Positions 50,604-62,688 of a DNA stretch of 64,000 nucleotides are shown here, in pieces. The position numbers were made by a program, and so were the translations under genes. Origin of the DNA: Krasilnikovozyma curviuscula (lineage: Eukaryota > Basidiomycota > Tremellomycetes > Cystofilobasidiales > Mrakiaceae); contig MVAQ01000089.1 in the NCBI GenBank assembly GCA_014825775.1, positions 1 through 64,000 of the forward strand, in the 5' to 3' direction. Within the stretch, counting starts at the first letter, position 1; every line of letters starts with the position of its first letter. The notes beneath the pieces are model-generated. The model worked only from the letters and a program-made list of their open reading frames with translations, made no database searches and was not told the DNA's origin.

Positions 50604-53474
50604 ATGGCTGATTCTCGAGCACCAAAAGTCAAGAATAGAGCAGCTGCTGCTATCCAGGTGCGTCTAAGGCTGCTTTGGTGTCTGGTTGGACGTCAAGCTA
50701 GTGATTCCTGACCTAACGAACTACTTTGATTCTTTGAACGATAGATCACAGCTGAACAGCTGCTGAGAGAAGTAAGTGCTGACAATAGCTAATTGTCTTT
50801 ATCTTATGCTCAATACTGACTGTGATCCTGTATTTTGCTTCTGCTTCTTCCCTGTCAGGCTCAAGAACGACAAGAATCCTCCTTCCGAGCTCCAACCCAG
50901 AAGGTCGAGGACCTAGAAGAACTCTCAGAGTACAGAGGAAGGAAGAGGAAGGAGTTTGAAGATCGTATCAGGTATTCGAGGAGCAGTATCCACGAATGGA
51001 GGAGGTATGCTCTCTGGGAAGCTAGCCAGGGTGAATACGACCGGTAAGCAATGGGAAAAACGACCCTCCTGTCGCTTTTTTCTGTCTTCATTCACAGTGC
51101 TTACTTATGTATTTGTTTCCTGTCCTTTTTTCCTCCCACGCTCAGTGCCCGATCTGTCTTTGAACGAGCTCTCGACGTCTCTCCAGCCGACATTTCTCTC
51201 TGGTCCTCCTACACCGAAACCGAACTCAAAGCACGAAACATTGCCCATGCTCGAAACCTATACGATCGAGCAGTTACCTTATTGCCCCGAGTCAACGGTC
51301 TCTGGTTAAAGTACGTCTACCTGGAAGAACTTCTCCAGAACATCCCCGGTACCAGGCAGGTCTTCGAGCGGTGGATCAAGTGGGAACCGGATGAGGTCGC
51401 TTGGCAGCACTACATCAAGCTCGAGCTGCGGTACAACGAGTTTGAACGTGCATCAGCTATCTATGAGCGGTGGATCGGCGTCCAGCCTGTGCCCAAGAAC
51501 TGGATCATTTGGGCCAAATACGAGGAGGACAGAGGGAAATTTGAGAAGGCGAGGGAGGTTTTCCAGATGGCATTGGAGTACTTTGGTGATAGCGAGGAAG
51601 AAGTGGAGAAGGCTCAGAGTGTGTTCAGCAACTTTGCAAAGATGGAGACGAGGTTGAGGGAGTTTGATCGAGCGAGAGTGATTTACAAGGTCAGTTGAAA
51701 TTGTCCTACCTCGCGATGACTAAACTCATTTCAAAATTCACTGACTGGTTTACCTCAACCTGTTGAATTGCCCCAGTTTGCCCTTTCCAAACTGCCCAGA
51801 TCGAAATCTCAAGCACTCTACTCCTCATACACCAAATTCGAAAAACAGCACGGCAACAGCACTTCTATCGAGTCAACCGTGCTAGGAAAACGTCGGATCC
51901 AGTACGAAGAAGAGATATCTTCGTCGCCGAATGACTACGACGTCTGGTTCTCGTACGCCAGACTCGAAGAGGACGCGCTGAGGAATTTAGGAGACGGAGT
52001 GACGGAGAGCGAGAGACAGACACAGATAGAGAGGGTGAGAGAGGTGTATGAAAGAGCTGTTGGGAACGTTCCACCTAACAAGATGGAAAAGAGGTTATGG
52101 AGAAGATACATTTTCTTGTGGATGTTTTATGCTGCGTTTGAAGAGGTTGAAACCAAGGTACGCCCAGTAACACTTTATTTCCCACCATTTGGGTTCAGAA
52201 TCCTTGCTTACTGGTTTATCATCTACCTGACTGGCACTATCAAATTAGGACTTTACTCGAGCTCGTCAAGTTTACAAAGCCTCCATCCAACTTATTCCTC
52301 ATAAACATTTCACATTTGCGAAACTCTGGATTGCATTCGCATACTTTGAACTGAGACGAGGTGACATGGATGCTGTAAAGAAGATCTTTGGTACTGCTAT
52401 TGGAATGTGCCCGAAGGAAAAGGTATGTCCCGTCCCCTTCCCCCCTTCTTCTGCCTACTTATAACTCTCTTCCACTTCTTTTCGTCCCAGATTTTCAAAG
52501 AATATATTGATCTTCGAACACGGCTGTACGAATTCCCTGAAGTGCGCCAAATCTTCCAGAAATACCTCCTCTTCGACGCGTCCAACACGTCTGCCTGGGT
52601 GCGCTGGGCCCAGTTCGAAGCTGCCACGTACGATCTCGAGCGAGCAAGATATCTGTTTGAGTTGGGAACAACACAGGATTTGGATATGCCAGAGGTGCTG
52701 TGGAAAGCCTGGATTGATTTTGAGTTTGGCCAAGGTGAAAGAGAGAGGACGAGAGCGCTCTACGAGGCGCTGTTGTCGAAGACAGGTCACGTCAAGGTAA
52801 GTCATGTTTCCTTTGTGTGGGTGTCGATTTGTTAGTTCAACGCGAGAGCTGACAAAATCTTCCTTTAGGTCTGGATCGCATATGCTCTATTCGAAGTCCA
52901 ACCTATGCTCGATGAAGAAACAGGCGAAGAAATCCCAGAAGAGTCTGGAAACCCCGAGCTTGCTCGATCTGTTCTTCAACGAGGCTACAACGCTTTGAAG
53001 AAACAAGGCCTTAAGGAGGAGCGAGTTGTACTGCTGGATGCCTGGGCTGAGTTTGAGGAGGCGAACGGAGATGAAGAGGACAAGGAGAGAGTTAGGGAGT
53101 TGAGACCTAGAGTCGTCAAGAAATGGAGAAAGGTCGAGGATGGTACGGGTGCGCTGGAAGAATGTAAGTCGCAGTTTAAACAATTTTCCTCTGTTAGCTT
53201 CTTTTCGGTACTTACGCGTGTTGTGCCTCTTTTAGACTGGGATATGATATTTGCTGACGACGAGAGGGAGGCGAACCCCACCAACTTTAAGCTCCTCCAG
53301 ATGGCTCACGCTTGGGCACAAAAAGGAAAGTCTCTACTGGACGAAGAGGATTCTTCCGATGAAGATGAAGATGCAGATGAGGACGATAATGACGAAGCCG
53401 AAGCAACCGGTGCTGCTGCCGATGGTGGAGACATGGACGTTGAATTTGCGGGAAGAGGTGAAGATCAGGATTAA
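50604..53474 (+). CDS. CLF1: Pre-mRNA splicing factor Clf1 / Crooked-neck
   Basis: Core component of the Prp19/NineTeen complex, a scaffold of HAT (half-TPR) repeats that bridges U2/U6 and U5 in the spliceosome. The N-terminal signature is complete: [25 protein letters not shown], then [34 protein letters not shown] repeats follow with the W-x-x-Y/A...RA-x-x-Y/FERAL pattern: [42 protein letters not shown] and so on to [12 protein letters not shown]. The C-terminus is strongly acidic ([16 protein letters not shown]). Exon 2 is 27 nt (50745-50771). Start 50604 gives [13 protein letters not shown]. About 760 residues, close to family length of 690-750 plus the acidic tail. Confidence 0.96.
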
Positions 53475-54716
53475 ACACACAAGTTGGTGATCATGTCGAT
53501 GTGTAGACACAGCTGGATATTCGGTGTATGCAGTCTCTCAAGATGTCATTTTGTATTTTTCTGACAAGGAATATAAGCAAGGAAAGTGTTTTTAGTATCA
53601 CGACCCGTCAGAGGACTTACACAAGTAAAAGAACTCAAGCACATGCATCCAGTGAAAAAGGAAGAACTAATGATCTTCGTCTTCCCTGCAAAGCCAAAAT
53701 CCCAATCCCAACCGGTGGTGTGGGTCCTGAGACGTCACACCTCTTTCTTGTGCAAGCACCTCTTACAACTTACAAAATGGCTATCTGGCAAATGAACGCT
53801 GGCTCAGGCGCAATCTACTGATTCTTTTTCGTCGTGAATGTGAGCCTGTTGGGAGAGAGCACAAAGCTCCTGAAGCTGTTCGGCAAAGTGAAATGATCCC
53901 AAGGCTTCAGCGGACGTATCCAACAGGTATGTTATTATGATATCATATCAAATACTACTTCTCAAAGTGTTAAGGATACCCAAAAAGCTCTCAAAGTGAC
54001 GGTCAGTGGCAACGAAATCAATGGTTGATGACGCCCTGGGCACATTCTCTTGCTCCTAACGACTTCAACCTCAAACCCTTCAAGATCATCCATCTGGTTC
54101 AATTGCACTCACTGTAAACGGGATTTCTGTAAAACCAAGAACGTGGAAATTCTATCCAGTAAGGCCCCTTCCATTAAAGCTCCCAAAGGAGACGCCTGAG
54201 TGTTGCCGTTCCCCCCTCGAGCTCACAAGCTGTCTTCTGGTAGACTGCCACATTTTGGATATCATTTGAATTTACAACTCGACAATCTCTGTATTGATAC
54301 TGATCTGAAGGTTGTGAAATAGGTGCGTGAGGCTCAGCACACGACACCCTGTGATTCTATTTGACGACTGCTTCCGATGCCCACCTCGTATCCTCCGATA
54401 GATACCAAGCATCAAGCTACGAAGATTCCGCTCTCAACTGAGGTCTTTTGTAAGACTTTGTTCTTCTGCTGACAAAAAGGTAAGTCTATCGATGTATTGA
54501 ACAGGCTGGGGAAGCGAAGGAAAACCGAAGTTGAGAGTCAGGACTCGGTATGCGAGATGGATAGGCTGGCAGTTACTAGAGAGTGAATTTCTTTCGTCGC
54601 TTTGTAGAGCAGAGGTCGACGAAAAGAAGTGTTTCTGGTCAAATAGGTGTCAAAACTGATATGTTCGCCCCTGCTTTTACTTTCAGCTCTTCACATAAAC
54701 ACAACACGCCTCAACT
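53475..54716 (+). other. 1.2-kb intergenic stretch, nothing recognised
   Basis: Short frames only, including a 97-codon one at 53528-53821 without motifs. Contains the CLF1 3' UTR and ARL8 promoter. No RNA gene identified. Confidence 0.35.
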
Positions 54717-55596
54717 ATGTCGTCAGGATCATCCTCCTACCTCTCATATATAATCAACTGGCTCTCCAGTTTGTTCTTTACTAAAAATTTAGAGATCTGT
54801 ATCGTCGGTTTAGCTGCTGCGGGAAAGACCGTAAGTCCAGTCACCCCCTCACACTCTTCATTCTCTAATTGCTCTTTCTACTGACCTCAATGTGGTTTCA
54901 AAATCTGTTCTTCTTTAAGTCACTGGTATCATCACTCTCAAATCTACCTTTCACGGAAGACACGACCCCGACGATAGCGTTCCAGTTACGAAGAGTCAAG
55001 CGAGGGAACGTCGTGATGAAGATCTGGGACTTGGCGGGTCAGGAGAAATTTAGAGGAATCTGGGAGAGGTATTGCGGGGGTGGTGAGTTATACCGCTGTT
55101 TGATTTTAGGTGAAGCATCATTTTGAGCTGAAGAAACTGACGGTGATCGTTTCGTGCTCTATTCAGTGAACGCAATCATCTACGTTTTAGACTCAACAGA
55201 TGTACGTTTCCCCTTTTTAAATTCACAACACTTTCCTCTTGAATTCTTTTCGCTGATTGCTGCACCTTTTTGTTTACTTAGCGTAAAAATCTCCAGCTGG
55301 CCGCGCAAGAACTCCACACCCTCCTCCAGTCGCCGTCCCTCGTGCGCGTTCCTCTCCTCGTATTGGCCAACAAAAACGACCTAGAGGGTGCGGCGGGAGT
55401 TGAAGAAGTCATAGACGGGTTGAGTTTAGGTTCTATCAAGGGGCGTGCTGTTTCTGTGAGTTCATACCCTACTTGCCCATTCTCTTCTGGCTGAAGCTGA
55501 TGTACAAATGTTCGCGGATAGTGCTACTCAACATCGATGAAGACGAAACACAACCTAGACACGGTGATAGCTTGGTTGACTCAACGAGCGCACTAG
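54717..55596 (+). CDS. ARL8: Arf-like small GTPase Arl8
   Basis: Small GTPase of the Arl8 group, which in animals acts on lysosomes and vesicle transport. The N-terminus (MSSGSSSYLSYIINWLSSLFFTKNLEIC) is an amphipathic helix without Gly2 myristoylation, as in Arl8. G1 is IVGLAAAGKT, G2 region LPFTEDTTPTIAFQLRRV, G3 WDLAGQEKF, then RGIWERYCGGVNAIIYVLDSTD (Arl8 hallmark WERYCRGV), G4 VLANKNDLEGA and the G5 region VSCYSTSMKTKHNLDTVIAWL. About six introns; the last exon begins after GCGGATAG with TGCTAC and ends at 55596 with TQRAH. Two features differ from textbook Arl8: the P-loop lacks the usual Gln/Asp-Asn/Gly pair and G3 reads DLAGQEKF. Confidence 0.9.
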
Positions 55597-55626
55597 TTCA
55601 GAGTCCGATCTTTGCCCAAAACTTTC

Positions 55627-55642
55627 GCTCTCTCCCTCTCTC

Positions 55643-55675
<33 letters not shown>

Positions 55676-55695
55676 ACCTCTCTCTTTCTCTCTTC
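55627..55695 (+). repeat. (CT)n pyrimidine microsatellite
   Basis: About 69 nt of nearly pure CT repeat with a few CC or TT interruptions, starting about 30 nt after the ARL8 stop codon, so likely in its 3' UTR. Expected to be length-variable. Confidence 0.9.
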
Positions 55696-55868
55696 CTGAC
55701 TCTCCCATTAAGGACTGGCATTTTGTAAATAAATGTGGATCTCTCATCTACCCTACGTGTCATTATTGCCATCACCATTTGTGATATCACTTCACCCTTT
55801 TCTCCCGCGTAAGAGTTAGATGTCTATATGTCAGGTTGAATCACAGCCTATTCCTCTGAGCATCATTA

Positions 55869-56975
55869 TCAGCATAACTTGTTCTGCGTGATACCACCAA
55901 TCAATGAGGAATTCAGAGGCGGCGCGAAGTCGCTGTTGTCGTTAGACAATGAGTATATGAACTGCCTGTTCACAGAAGGAGATTGAAGACTTACCATCAT
56001 TGTCAGAAGATCGCTCTTGTTTTTCTCTGCAAGTCGTTTAGAAGTGCTCTTTTCTGAACAGAGCTGACATACAGCATCCACTGAAGTTCGGTGGATGACA
56101 ATAGCGACCCTCCCCTCGGTAGTTGATGATGAGAAGGACGATGCCACATTCTCCACCGCCTTTAACCCACACCTTGTGACCTCTTCAAGGTGAATTTCTT
56201 CTATCTTCGGGAATGTGACCACGATTGTCTCCAGAAACACTCTTAGATCCCCTGTCCGGCAGCCCAATTTCGCTTTATGTTCCGAAATCTCAACCGCCCG
56301 CGCAGCATTCAACACCACGACCTTTTTCACCATCCTCTCCTCAGCCTTCTGAAACTGTTCCAGATAGAAAAGACACATCTTTTCGATATCCTCTACAACG
56401 ACTTCCACCTTCTCAGTCCCTCTCAACAGCGTAACAGCAACTTCAGCTGACTGGTCGAAAACCGACGATCGCGCGTTGTCACTCCTGGCAATTTCAAGAG
56501 GTGAGAAGCTACCAATGAGTTGCAGGTATGAAGGAAGAGCGTAGCTTGTGGAAGCCCAATGCAATCCGGCTTTGAGATCGATCTCCAACTGGGTAAGGTT
56601 CGGGAAGAGAGGAGGAGAGGAGGGTGAAGTCTGGAGGGAAAAATATGCTGGGTAATGAGGGTGATTTGGGAAGGGTGGGGGTACCCAAGTGATTTTCAGG
56701 TGTTTGACTCTGCGAAAGAGAGCGGCAGGGTTTATGGCTGATAAATGGGAAGCGATGTTGGAGTAGGTAGCCTCAGACGAGAGCTCTATAGATTCCCACA
56801 GAATGTCTTCGACGATTGCTTTCCATTCTTTGCTGGTAAGGATGAGATTGAGAGTATGGGATGAGTTCTCGAGTGCTCCCAACACTGATGGGGGGCTGAG
56901 AGCGTATTGGATGACAAGAGTGATGAGTTCCACTGGTAGCATGGTGGATAAAGGCTTAAATTCCATTCTGAACAA
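55869..56975 (-). CDS. F-box-like protein, copy A of a tandem pair
   Basis: Uncharacterised protein of the Agaricomycete F-box-like type. The N-terminus has LPVELITLVIQYAL and later SKEWKAIVEDILWESIEL, the usual F-box-like opening of these families; there is no recognisable C-terminal repeat domain. Distinct conserved blocks are FRRVKHLKITWVPP, LTQLEIDLKAGLHWAS, SSVFDQSAEVAVTLL and VEDIEKMC, all shared with copy B. The frame is open without introns to 55869; a GTAAG...CAG pair near 55994 would define a 29-nt intron, too short to accept. The Met at 56966 is an equally good start. Role, if F-box, would be substrate choice for an SCF ubiquitin ligase; this is inference. Confidence 0.75.
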   Translation of the reverse strand: MFRMEFKPLSTMLPVELITLVIQYALSPPSVLGALENSSHTLNLILTSKEWKAIVEDILWESIELSSEATYSNIASHLSAINPAALFRRVKHLKITWVPPPFPNHPHYPAYFSLQTSPSSPPLFPNLTQLEIDLKAGLHWASTSYALPSYLQLIGSFSPLEIARSDNARSSVFDQSAEVAVTLLRGTEKVEVVVEDIEKMCLFYLEQFQKAEERMVKKVVVLNAARAVEISEHKAKLGCRTGDLRVFLETIVVTFPKIEEIHLEEVTRCGLKAVENVASSFSSSTTEGRVAIVIHRTSVDAVCQLCSEKSTSKRLAEKNKSDLLTMMVSLQSPSVNRQFIYSLSNDNSDFAPPLNSSLIGGITQNKLC

Positions 56976-57545
56976 TAAGTGTCTTTATATCTAGAATCAT
57001 AGCGCTGCCGCGAGTACGACTCACCAACAAAGCGAAAGTATGAAGCGAACTGAGCCGACAATGACGCACACATCGCGCTTCACCCTCAGAAACCGGTTTC
57101 AACATGGACATGTTACTTATCTGTTGATAAAATATGACGTGAGAATTGTTCCAGGAGACCTTATTAAAATATTTGGTCTCAATCTCAAGAGGTATTGCAG
57201 TTTTGTCAAAGAAAGTCAAATCTCTCTAGCCATAAAGGTAGGTACAGCGCCTCATCTCAATAGTCCTCATCAATCCACATCCCGCCCAATGTTAAAATCA
57301 TTATTGCTTTCTCCACAGCTTCCCACCTCATCTTCGCAACCTGCAAAATCATAGCGCACAAATGCCCGACAATGACCAAAGGAAAACAAACAACTTCCAT
57401 CATCGTCTCGCAGGCTGTTATACGATCAACCATCCATAAAAGAGCTAAACATCCGAGTCGAATGCCCTGAGTATGTTTTCAATCGATACACATGACATAG
57501 ATGCAGTCAGTTGAGGTATCGGGGTAAGAGAGCGGTTGATGGCGT
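56976..57545. other. Spacer between the F-box-like paralogs
   Basis: 570 nt without a recognised gene; expected to hold the promoter of copy A and the 3' end of copy B, whose last exon could extend here through a GTAAG donor near 57672. Confidence 0.4.
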
Positions 57546-58703
57546 TCACCTGATTTCAGAGAAGACCCAACGAGTGCAGAATAATGAGGTAAGCGTTCTT
57601 GAATCAGAATGACTTATGGTCTGTCTCGAGTAGAGAAGGGCTTTGGGGGAGAAGAAACTCCAGATGGTACTTACTGACAGGCCATATTCGATTGCTTCCC
57701 AAAACGCAGACGGTTTATTCGAAGTCTCTCTCTTCTTGGACAATCTCTCATTAAATTCTTCTTGATACACTCTCTCTTCACACCACCGACAAGATGTGTG
57801 ACTGAGAGCAAGCTGGATACTGATGTGGCTGGGTTTCTTTGTTGTGGTCGCGGCGATTAATGGCACAGTGCGAGAAATCTCATCAAAAGAGCATGGATGA
57901 ACATCTTGAAGATTTATTCTTTCTAGTTTTGGCAAAGAGGCTGTAAGAAGCTCGAGAGCATCCTGGAGGGTCGGTGTTTTGTGGTTTGACCTCTCGATGT
58001 GCCTTCCTTCCAATACAATACCGTTCACTGCATCCACCACCACAACCTCCCTGAGACTCACTTTACCCAGTCCTTGAAAGGACTCAGCATACAGTCTGCA
58101 GAGCTTCTCAATATCTTCCACCGTCACCTCCAACCTTTCTGTCTTCGACAACAACTTCACAGCGACAGATGTCTGGTGATCGAAGACTGACGATTGTGCG
58201 TCTTCGCTTCTGACGACGCAAAGTGGTGAGAAGTCGCCAATGATACTCGTGTAAGATCCTGGACCGTGTCGAGTAGACGACCAGTGCATGCCTTTCTTGA
58301 GGTCGACCTCAAGCTCCTTCAAGTTTTCAAACAGGGGGACGTCGGAGCTAGAGGACTGGAGAGTGAAGAGGGGGGTCTTCTCGAGCTGCATTGAAGTAAC
58401 GGAGTACTGCGGTGGCACCCAAGTGATCTTCAAGCGCTTGACGCGTCGGAAGAGCTTGACTATATTGTTTTGTTTCTGGCTGTCGTTGATGTGACTAAGG
58501 AGGACGTTGTAGGAGGCTTGGCACGAGAGCTCGATGGACTCCCAGATGATCTCTTCTACCAGTGATTTCCACTCTTTGGACACTAAGAGGAGGGCGAGGG
58601 TCTGGGGCGGGTTGACAAGGGTGGGAGAGCGGAGAATATGACGAAGGATAAGGGCGATGAGCTCGACGGGAGCTGTCGAGAACCAGAGATCAGAAGCAAT
58701 CAT
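57546..58703 (-). CDS. F-box-like protein, copy B of a tandem pair
   Basis: Paralog of the neighbouring copy A. Shared in the same order: PVELIALILRHIL, SKEWKSLVEEIIWESIELS, LFRRVKRLKITWVPP, LKELEVDLKKGMHWSSTR, YTSIIGDFSPL, SSVFDHQTSVAVKLL, VEDIEKLCRLY and a Cys pair (CRWCEE here, CQLCSE in copy A). Similarity is clear but the sequences have diverged widely, so the duplication is not recent. Start 58703 (MIASDLWFSTAPVEL). The frame is open to 57546, but the C-terminus after YGLS may be spliced at GTAAGTACC, giving a different end. Function is unknown; F-box-like by its N-terminus only. Confidence 0.75.
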   Translation of the reverse strand: MIASDLWFSTAPVELIALILRHILRSPTLVNPPQTLALLLVSKEWKSLVEEIIWESIELSCQASYNVLLSHINDSQKQNNIVKLFRRVKRLKITWVPPQYSVTSMQLEKTPLFTLQSSSSDVPLFENLKELEVDLKKGMHWSSTRHGPGSYTSIIGDFSPLCVVRSEDAQSSVFDHQTSVAVKLLSKTERLEVTVEDIEKLCRLYAESFQGLGKVSLREVVVVDAVNGIVLEGRHIERSNHKTPTLQDALELLTASLPKLERINLQDVHPCSFDEISRTVPLIAATTTKKPSHISIQLALSHTSCRWCEERVYQEEFNERLSKKRETSNKPSAFWEAIEYGLSVSTIWSFFSPKALLYSRQTISHSDSRTLTSLFCTRWVFSEIR

Positions 58704-59423
58704 CGTTGCTGACCCTGAGCGTTGGGAGAAGGAAGTGCAGTGAGATTCAACACTCTAACGAAATAAACAACAGGACCGAGAGGAAGCGACCTCTGAGATG
58801 ACGCTGACCAACAGCAAGACTCACGTAGAACGAATGTTCAAGGATTGAGCCTCAAGTTTTTGTGGTGAAACCCACTTCCCTCATATCCTCCTAAATACTT
58901 ATACTTTGTCCAAGGAATCGACGATACAAATCATTTGGTAGCTCTCGTAAGCTAAGCACAGCAACGTACTCATCAACCATCTCACATGAATTTTTCGGTA
59001 CCGCCACTCAATGAGGTTTGTCATACACAGGAAGCTACAAAAACGGATCATCGTCCCTCACGCCAGTCCGACGAATGGTCGTCATCCCGATCAGTTCCGG
59101 AACATATGCCAAGGGTCACGACGGCTAAGGAGCCACCGGTGCACACTCGCTCTCATTTCATTGCTCCACTTTTTGTTTCAGCTACTGCACCTAAGAGTTT
59201 CAGGTTGAAGCATGTGTATTATCCTAATGGAAGATCTTGGGTTACTGCGCGATACATGGTTTTGGCTTGTTTATTAGAGAGCAACTTGGCAGGTGAGCTG
59301 AAGAAGAAAAAGAAGAGGCATGAGAAGTGAAAGATATAATGAGGAAAACATCAAGACAAGCTGAACAATCTCTAGGGACATCAGGATCATTTCAGTTCAG
59401 TGAGCCTAATCTATCGGGAAATC
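58704..59423. other. Intergenic region, nothing recognised
   Basis: 720 nt upstream of F-box-like copy B and downstream of the second aldo-keto reductase. Open frames here have no motif. Confidence 0.4.
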
Positions 59424-60903
<1,480 letters not shown>

Positions 60904-61148
60904 TTCACAGAATATACGAGAAGATCAACTCGCGGTTGGAGTATCACGCCTTTTCGGAGATGGACTGAGCCTGTAGGCGATATCGCCATGATGCTCCGCC
61001 ACGAACTGACCGGCAACTAGGCTTGGCCAAAGCACAACATTCTAAGAACGCAAAGGGATACATCGTGTATAAATCAATATGCTACTGGGGAGAGAAAGAC
61101 ATGAAAATATTGACAGTGTTCTGTACAAAAACAAGCGTGTATACTACC

Positions 61149-62688
61149 TCACAACATCTCCGTAAACGTTAGCTCAGGCGTGGTGACTTTTAGCCTCTTG
61201 TCGTACCTCAGCTGTGCGATCTCTTGCGTTGTGGAGGATCCCTCCCTTTCGGCCTTTTTCGACGAGTTGATTCCGACCGAGAGTCCCCCAGTCATCTCTC
61301 CCATCGACGCCAGGCGTTCTTTCGTTGATCCGTGGTACGGCGCAGAACCCTTCTCGAGTTCATCGAAGTGGTCGCCGTAGATTGTAGAGGGTGAGATTGA
61401 GTGTATCAGGGAAGGGAGGGACGAGGTGCGTTCGTTCGGCGGGCGGAGGGAAAATAAGGGTGAAATGGTTGGTGGTGGTGGTGGTGGTAGTGGTGGGTTT
61501 GAAAAGTAAGATGAGGACGGTTTAAAAGAGGCTATAAAGGGCCAGTTGAGAGGGTTGATCGTGCAAAATACGTCCTGTGGAAGAAGAAAGTGTAAGAAGC
61601 GTTGGTCGAACATCGCGGGAGGAGAGGACGGACCCTGTGAGTACCGAGGAGAGAGAAAGCCATGACACCAATCGTGCTTTGAACGATAGCGGGTACGTGA
61701 CTATTCTCGTCTACGATGATGATGAGGGACGCGCTGATGAAATTATCGTCAATAAACACCGCGAGCAGTCAGTCAACGATCTGGAAGCGAACTTACGCGG
61801 TACAAGCCACCATATACAGACTAAACGAGAGCACTCTGATGAGTAGATCGACGCTGAGCCCTTGGTTCGACTGATGCTCCCCAATAGTAATGACAGATAG
61901 CACGAGACCTTGCATCCTTGACCGACGTAGTATCAGGACAGAGATGGTCCAAATGAGAAGGACAATGCTGATGAAGCAGTAAATTGCACCGATTGCATGA
62001 CAGAGAGCTGAGAGGAGATACCATGAAGAGTAGCACGTGAGAGTGGAGACATATAGGGATGTCGGGGCGTAAACGTTGACCTAAGTAAAACCAGTCAGAT
62101 TAGCTCCCACTGCAAAAGAAATATTCCCAACAAGGTCTACTCACAGCTACTAAGTTGACGACGAGAGTCAAAAACCAAGTGACCCAGGGGAGAATCAACA
62201 GCGTCCGCAAGAAGCCCCTAGTCTCAAAGAAATGCCAACTATTCTCTTTCCCCTGTTCGACGAGAGACCAGGCGAAGGTGCACAGGGCACAGGTCACTCC
62301 TGCTGCTAGGTTGGTTCCTGCTACACATGCTGCTTGGGACACGATACAGAGAGAGCGGGACGGGTGTAGGGGATGTTGAGAGCTATTCCCAGATAAGATT
62401 AACACTCCCAAGCTTGTCAGTGGACCTTCCTAGAGCGGTGACTATAGAGTTAGACGTCGAAGCTTACGAGAGAAGATCAGCTATCGAATTGACGATGAAC
62501 CCAAGAAAGACGTTGAGGATGACAGGCCCTCGCTTGAGCCTGCCCAGCCAGGTGGTGACCAACAGTAGCGAGAGGAGGGCGACGCCCACAGAGTGAAAGG
62601 CGATGAAGACGTACGTTATTTCCACCTCTGAGTCTGAGGATGTTGGCTGGGTGAGGTTGGGCCACGAGTACTGCGCCCACTCTGCCAT
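61149..62688 (-). CDS. Seven-transmembrane receptor-like protein (Agaricomycete type)
   Basis: Integral membrane protein with several hydrophobic segments resembling an Agaricomycete 7TM/GPCR-like family. The first helices read TYVFIAFHSVGVALLSLLLVT and RGPVILNVFLGFIVNSIADLL, then SLCIVSQAACVAGTNLAAGVTCALCT and FLRTLLILPWVTWFLTLVVNLV; the pattern of a basic loop before VILNVFLGF, then a Cys-containing third helix, is shared by this family. Later hydrophobic exons lie between 62.1 and 61.6 kb. The C-terminal cytosolic tail (last exon 61585-61149) is Ser/Pro-rich with a poly-Pro run and ends FTEML. Start 62688 (MAEWAQYSWPNLTQP) has an N-glycosylation site. Exon borders in the middle are uncertain. 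Ligand and signalling are unknown; it is not a STE3 pheromone receptor by motif. Confidence 0.68.

Noticed and set aside
55966..55994. 29-nt intron near the end of F-box-like copy A (GTAAG...CAG)
   Set aside because: Shorter than introns known to be spliced and shorter than every other intron in the window; the frame is open without it.
61149..62688. STE3-type pheromone receptor
   Set aside because: The helices fit a different Agaricomycete 7TM family; no STE3 signature residues and no adjacent pheromone precursor or homeodomain genes.
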